Assembly (NCBI GenBank): GCA_036272595.1
Contig: DATAYM010000067.1
Coordinates: 72,705 to 136,704 of the forward strand
Reading direction: 5' to 3'
DNA from: Poindextera sp036272595
Lineage (GTDB): Bacteria > Pseudomonadota > Alphaproteobacteria > Caulobacterales > Caulobacteraceae
Length of the DNA: 64,000 bases
Each line of letters begins with the position of its first letter. The first letter of the stretch is position 1. This document shows, piece by piece, positions 60,524-64,000 of the stretch. Under the pieces are notes generated by a model that was not told the origin of the DNA, ran no database searches, and saw only the letters and a list, made by a program, of their open reading frames with translations. The position numbers and the translations under genes are program-made.

Positions 60524-61723
60524 CTAGCCAACCGCACCCTGGTCGGCGCGGACGCGCGCCTTCGCCAGCAGCGCCCACATCGGGCGGCAGTCGACGACCT
60601 CGCCCGAGGCGAGGGACTGGTCGACCGCCATCACCGCCAGACCGGCCTCGAGGCAGTCCCAAGCCGTCACGGGATAGGGGGCCGTCCCACTGAGGGAGGC
60701 GAACAGGTCGCGGGCCATGGCGTAGTCGGCGCCGTTGTGGGATTCCGATTCGAGCGCGCCGAGTTCGCTGAGTTCGGGCTCCGGCGGGCCAAGCCTGCCC
60801 TCGGCCAGGGTCAGGGATTTCTGGAATGAGATCCGGTTTCGGGTCAGGTCGACGATCATCGCGCCGTCGGTTCCCATGAACACCCAGCGCCGCTCGGGTA
60901 TCGCCGAATGGCTGTTGGAATGGAAGGTCAGCTTGACGCCATTGTGGTAGTCGACCAGCGCCACCTGATAGTCCGAAACGTCCATGTCGGAGGAAAAGGC
61001 GTCATCCGCGGACGACCAGCCTCCGGGGGCCAGTTCGTAGGCGGTCCTTCCGTCGGCATATTTGCGCTTCATGTGGGCGTGGTCCGATTTGAACACGCCC
61101 AGCCCGCCCATGCTCACCACGCGGCGCGGCAGGGATCCCGTGGCCCAGCCGAAGATATCGAAGTCGTGGCACGCCTTGTCGAGCAGGAAGGAGCCGCCCC
61201 ATTCGCTCTTCCTGCGCCAGTTTCGCGCCAGATAGGCGCCGTGCTCTGGAATGAGGAACTCGGTCGCATCGATCGAGACCAGGGCTCCGAGATCGCCGCG
61301 ATGGATTCGCCCGATCGCTTCCTTGACCAGCGGCATCGAGCGCAGCACCAGCCCGACGAACAGCGGCGGCAGGTCGGAGCGTGAGGCGAGGAGATCGGCA
61401 AGTTCCATGGACTCGCTCTGCGTCCGGACGATCGGCTTCTCGCAAAAGACGGGCACGCTCCTGGCAAGGCAGGATTTCAGGTGCTCGAGATGCAGGTGGT
61501 TCGGCGAGCCGATCATCACCAGGTCCAGGGCCGCCGCCGCGTACAGCGCCTCGATCGAGGCAAACGCCTGGCCCGCCTCGATCCCCTCCGCCGCGGCGAT
61601 CGCCTGGCCGTTGGGCGAGGGATCCACGAACCCGACGACCTCGAAATCCCAGCCGGTGCGCTTCATCGCGATCAGGACGCGCGCCAGCCGCCATCCGAAC
61701 CCGACCAACCCGATCTTCTTCAT
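60524..61723 (-). CDS. Gfo/Idh/MocA family oxidoreductase
   Basis: A 399-residue NAD(P)-dependent dehydrogenase. The Rossmann start KKIGLVGFGWRLARVL and the FCEKPIVRT motif near 95-103 mark the family, which oxidises sugars, inositols or related polyols. The C-terminal domain has KACHDFDIFGWATG with the conserved Asp/His. GAGG seven bases before the ATG at 61723 supports the start. It lies 53 bases after the TonB receptor. Confidence 0.92.
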   Translation of the reverse strand: MKKIGLVGFGWRLARVLIAMKRTGWDFEVVGFVDPSPNGQAIAAAEGIEAGQAFASIEALYAAAALDLVMIGSPNHLHLEHLKSCLARSVPVFCEKPIVRTQSESMELADLLASRSDLPPLFVGLVLRSMPLVKEAIGRIHRGDLGALVSIDATEFLIPEHGAYLARNWRRKSEWGGSFLLDKACHDFDIFGWATGSLPRRVVSMGGLGVFKSDHAHMKRKYADGRTAYELAPGGWSSADDAFSSDMDVSDYQVALVDYHNGVKLTFHSNSHSAIPERRWVFMGTDGAMIVDLTRNRISFQKSLTLAEGRLGPPEPELSELGALESESHNGADYAMARDLFASLSGTAPYPVTAWDCLEAGLAVMAVDQSLASGEVVDCRPMWALLAKARVRADQGAVG

Positions 61724-61776
61724 TCGCACCCTCGCGTGGCCTCGGGGAAATCCCTCCGTGAGCAGCGCCGCCAGGC

Positions 61777-64000
61777 TCAGAACCTGGCGTCGAGCCTCAC
61801 GCCGACCGTGCGGGGGCGCGCGATCGACACTTCGCCGACGTTGGCGATCAGTTCGTCGGTGCTCTGCGCCGACAGCTCCGCCCGACTGTCGCCGACGTTG
61901 TCGACGAAAACCGTGACCGTGTAGCGGTCGTGCTCGATCCCGGCCCGGATGTCGGCGAGCACATAGGGCTTGAGCACGAAGTTCGGATTGTCTGCCGCCA
62001 CCCCGTGCGGGTAGGAAATGTTGCGCGCGCTCTCGGCGTGCGCCGTCCCGCCGACGAATCCGTCCCAGGCGTCGGCGATCGGGAAGACGTAGTTGGCGAA
62101 GAGCGCGCCGCTCCATTTGGCTGAAAGCGGCAGCGGATCGCCGGCGAGGCCGCCGGTCGACGGCACCGACTGGTCCAGGTGCGCATCCACGTAGGCGACG
62201 TTGCCGCCCACGGTCAGCCCGTGGACCGGCACGAAGCTGCCCTCGGCCTCGACGCCGCGGCTCGAGGCCTGGCCGCCGTTGACCTCGCCGGTGAGGCCGC
62301 CGGCGCTGGCGCGCAGCTGGATGTCCTTCCAGTCGATGTAGAAGACGTCGGCGTCGAACTGGGCGCGGCCGCCGAAGAAGCTCGCCTTGTACCCGGCCTC
62401 GTAATCGGTGATTTTGTCGGAGGCGAAGGTCGCCGGAAGCCCGGCGACCGCGACGTTCGGCCCGCCCGGCCGGAACCCCGTCGCCACCCGCGCATAGAGG
62501 TTGCTGTCCGGCGTCAGCGCATAGCGCGCGTCGACGAGATAGTTGACATCGGTCTCGGTCCCCGAGGTCCGCGGCGCGGGGGCGGTCAGGATATGAAACG
62601 CCACCAGCGGCGCCGCATAGGGGCCGGTGAGCGTCTCCAGGTAGTTCTGTTTGATGAAGTTGTAGCGCAGGCCGCCGGTGATCGTCAGGCGGTCGAAGAA
62701 GGTATAGTTCACCTGGGCGAAGCCGGCGTATTCGTCGTAGACGGACTGATTGCCGGTGATGAGCCCCGGATCCATGGTGGGAAGCGGCGCGCCGTGGGCG
62801 TCGACGCCGTAGAAGAGCAGGTTGCCGAAGCTGCTCTCGTGGGTGGTGAAAAAGCCGGCGACGTATTTCAGCGGGCCCGGGCCGTTCGAGGTGACCCGAA
62901 GCTCCTCGCTGTACTTGCTGGTGCCGGAGCTGTCCTCGAAGTTCATGTTCGCCGCGGCCGGCCCGGCGATGCCGAACAATGCGAGGTAGGCCGGATTGGT
63001 GAACAGCGGCCCGTCGATCGTGTCGGTGAAGACGGTGTTCTGGTCGTTCTTCAGGTGCTCGTAGCTCGAGATCGAGGTGAGCGTCGCCGGCCCGAAGTCA
63101 TAGGCCAGGGTAAGCGCCACCTCGTCATAGTCGAACGTCCCAGGGTCGAGCAGGTCATACTTCTGGTCGAGCGGCCCCTGAACCGGCCGGCCGGTCGTCG
63201 CGTAGTAGCTGGCCTCGTCGCTCGCATCGCGATGGTCGTGCTGATAGATCGCTTCGAGGTTGGCGGTGAATCGGTCGTTCGGCTTCCAGAGGAGATCGGC
63301 GCGCACGCCCTGATCGACCGTCTGGTTGATGTTGTTCTTATGCAGCGCCGGATCGTCGATGTAGCCGCCCTGGTTGTCCTCGAACGCCGAGACGCGCAGG
63401 GCCAGCTGGTCGGCGACGATCGGCGCATTGACCTCGCCGCGCAGCGACCATGAGCCCGCCGCGCCTGGCGTCGCCGAGCCTTCGGCCTCCAGCGCGCCGC
63501 CGAACCGGCGAAGGTCGGGCTGGTTGTAGACATAGGAAATGAGGCCGCTCATCGCGGCGGCGCCGTAGAGCGTGCCCTGCGGTCCGCGCAGCACCTCGAC
63601 GCGGTTGATGTCCCAGAGGCCCGAATCGAGCGTGCTGGCGCCGCTGACGGCGTAGGCTGTGGACGAGCCGACCGGAACGCCGTCGACCAGCTGGCCGACC
63701 AGCGCCGAGTCTTCCTCGATGCCGGTTGCGAGGCCGCGCAGCACCAGTTCCTGGCCGCCGCCGCCGCCCTGGCCGGCGAGCTGCAGGCCGGGCACCAGCG
63801 CGGCGAAATCGGAGAGGTCCTCCGCGCCCAGCCGTTTCAGCGTCGAGCCCTGGATCGCGGTGATCGCGGCCGGCACGTTGACGAGCCGCTCCTCGCGCTT
63901 CTCGGCGGTGACCACCACCTCCTGCACTGAGGTGTCCGAGGCCGGGGAGGGGGGCGCCGTTTGCGCCTGCGCCGCGCCCGCCCAAAGCAGCGTCGCCACG
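61777..64000 (-). CDS. TonB-dependent outer-membrane receptor, 5' end cut by window
   Basis: At least 740 residues. The right window edge cuts the signal peptide, whose last part (TLLWAGAAQAQ) is visible. The plug domain has VQEVVVTAEKREERL (a TonB-box-like start), LVDGVPVGSS and VEVLRGPQGTLYGAAAMSG. The beta-barrel runs to a C-terminal Phe in TVGVRLDARF. This is the CirA/FyuA-type layout common in Caulobacteraceae, where such receptors import sugars and plant-derived compounds. It heads the four-gene locus. Confidence 0.93.
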   Translation of the reverse strand, partial: VATLLWAGAAQAQTAPPSPASDTSVQEVVVTAEKREERLVNVPAAITAIQGSTLKRLGAEDLSDFAALVPGLQLAGQGGGGGQELVLRGLATGIEEDSALVGQLVDGVPVGSSTAYAVSGASTLDSGLWDINRVEVLRGPQGTLYGAAAMSGLISYVYNQPDLRRFGGALEAEGSATPGAAGSWSLRGEVNAPIVADQLALRVSAFEDNQGGYIDDPALHKNNINQTVDQGVRADLLWKPNDRFTANLEAIYQHDHRDASDEASYYATTGRPVQGPLDQKYDLLDPGTFDYDEVALTLAYDFGPATLTSISSYEHLKNDQNTVFTDTIDGPLFTNPAYLALFGIAGPAAANMNFEDSSGTSKYSEELRVTSNGPGPLKYVAGFFTTHESSFGNLLFYGVDAHGAPLPTMDPGLITGNQSVYDEYAGFAQVNYTFFDRLTITGGLRYNFIKQNYLETLTGPYAAPLVAFHILTAPAPRTSGTETDVNYLVDARYALTPDSNLYARVATGFRPGGPNVAVAGLPATFASDKITDYEAGYKASFFGGRAQFDADVFYIDWKDIQLRASAGGLTGEVNGGQASSRGVEAEGSFVPVHGLTVGGNVAYVDAHLDQSVPSTGGLAGDPLPLSAKWSGALFANYVFPIADAWDGFVGGTAHAESARNISYPHGVAADNPNFVLKPYVLADIRAGIEHDRYTVTVFVDNVGDSRAELSAQSTDELIANVGEVSIARPRTVGVRLDARF

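Overview
The window is GC-rich (around 70%) chromosomal DNA from a member of the Caulobacteraceae, most likely Phenylobacterium or Caulobacter. The evidence is the Caulobacter-type pilA-cpaABCDEF-tadBC order, CtrA-like TTAA-N7-TTAA sites in front of pilA and cpaB, the pheA-kdsB-cycM arrangement, and an SRP RNA next to dnaX. Genes are tightly packed, and many junctions are 1-4 bp overlaps with GTG or TTG starts. I see no insertion sequence, prophage, tRNA, rRNA or CRISPR array.

Layout. (1) 1-9.7 kb, minus strand: a four-gene RND drug-efflux operon of the MdtABC/MuxABC-OpmB type, with two departures from the family. The fusion protein carries a C-terminal tail of LTxxQ (Spy/CpxP-like) modules, and the MdtC-type pump carries a 91-residue low-complexity insert in a periplasmic domain. 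(2) 10-13.3 kb: a hybrid sensor kinase and two lineage-type hypothetical proteins. The second starts at the end of a perfect 14-bp hairpin. (3) 13.2-18.5 kb: a LysR regulator divergent from an EmrA-EmrB-outer-membrane-factor pump. (4) 18.5-26.8 kb: a YdeI-like protein, a His/Tyr/Asp/Arg-rich secreted peptide, a CDF metal exporter, dapE, and a minus-strand housekeeping series ybaB-recR-rmuC-def-fmt-truA. (5) 26.8-35.9 kb: a repeat-bearing gap, dnaX, the SRP RNA, nudC, an MFS carrier, a two-domain glycosyltransferase, pheA, kdsB and a membrane-anchored cytochrome c.

(6) 35.9-50.9 kb: a complete tad/cpa Flp-pilus locus. It holds tadD, cpaH/tadC, cpaG/tadB, cpaF, cpaE, cpaD, cpaC, cpaB, cpaA and pilA. 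Divergent from pilA are a free-standing secretin N-domain protein and two TadE-type pseudopilins. Two polytopic membrane proteins are embedded in the cluster: a GT87 (DUF2029) protein after tadC and an unrecognised one between pilA and cpaA. A third, also glycosyltransferase-C-like, lies 3 kb further on. (7) 50.9-58 kb: a class IV aminotransferase, a UMF1-type MFS protein, a tyrosine phosphatase, the third polytopic protein, nrdB and two glutathione S-transferases. (8) 58-64 kb, minus strand: a TonB-dependent receptor (cut by the window end), a Gfo/Idh/MocA oxidoreductase, a type B carboxylesterase and a PhyH-type dioxygenase. These form a compact uptake-and-breakdown locus with an unknown substrate.

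Functions follow family recognition from the translated sequence. Starts were adjusted where a Shine-Dalgarno sequence, a signal peptide or an overlap with the upstream stop favoured another codon. Long open frames antisense to real genes are frequent, because codon bias at this GC content keeps the mirror frames open, and they are not annotated.
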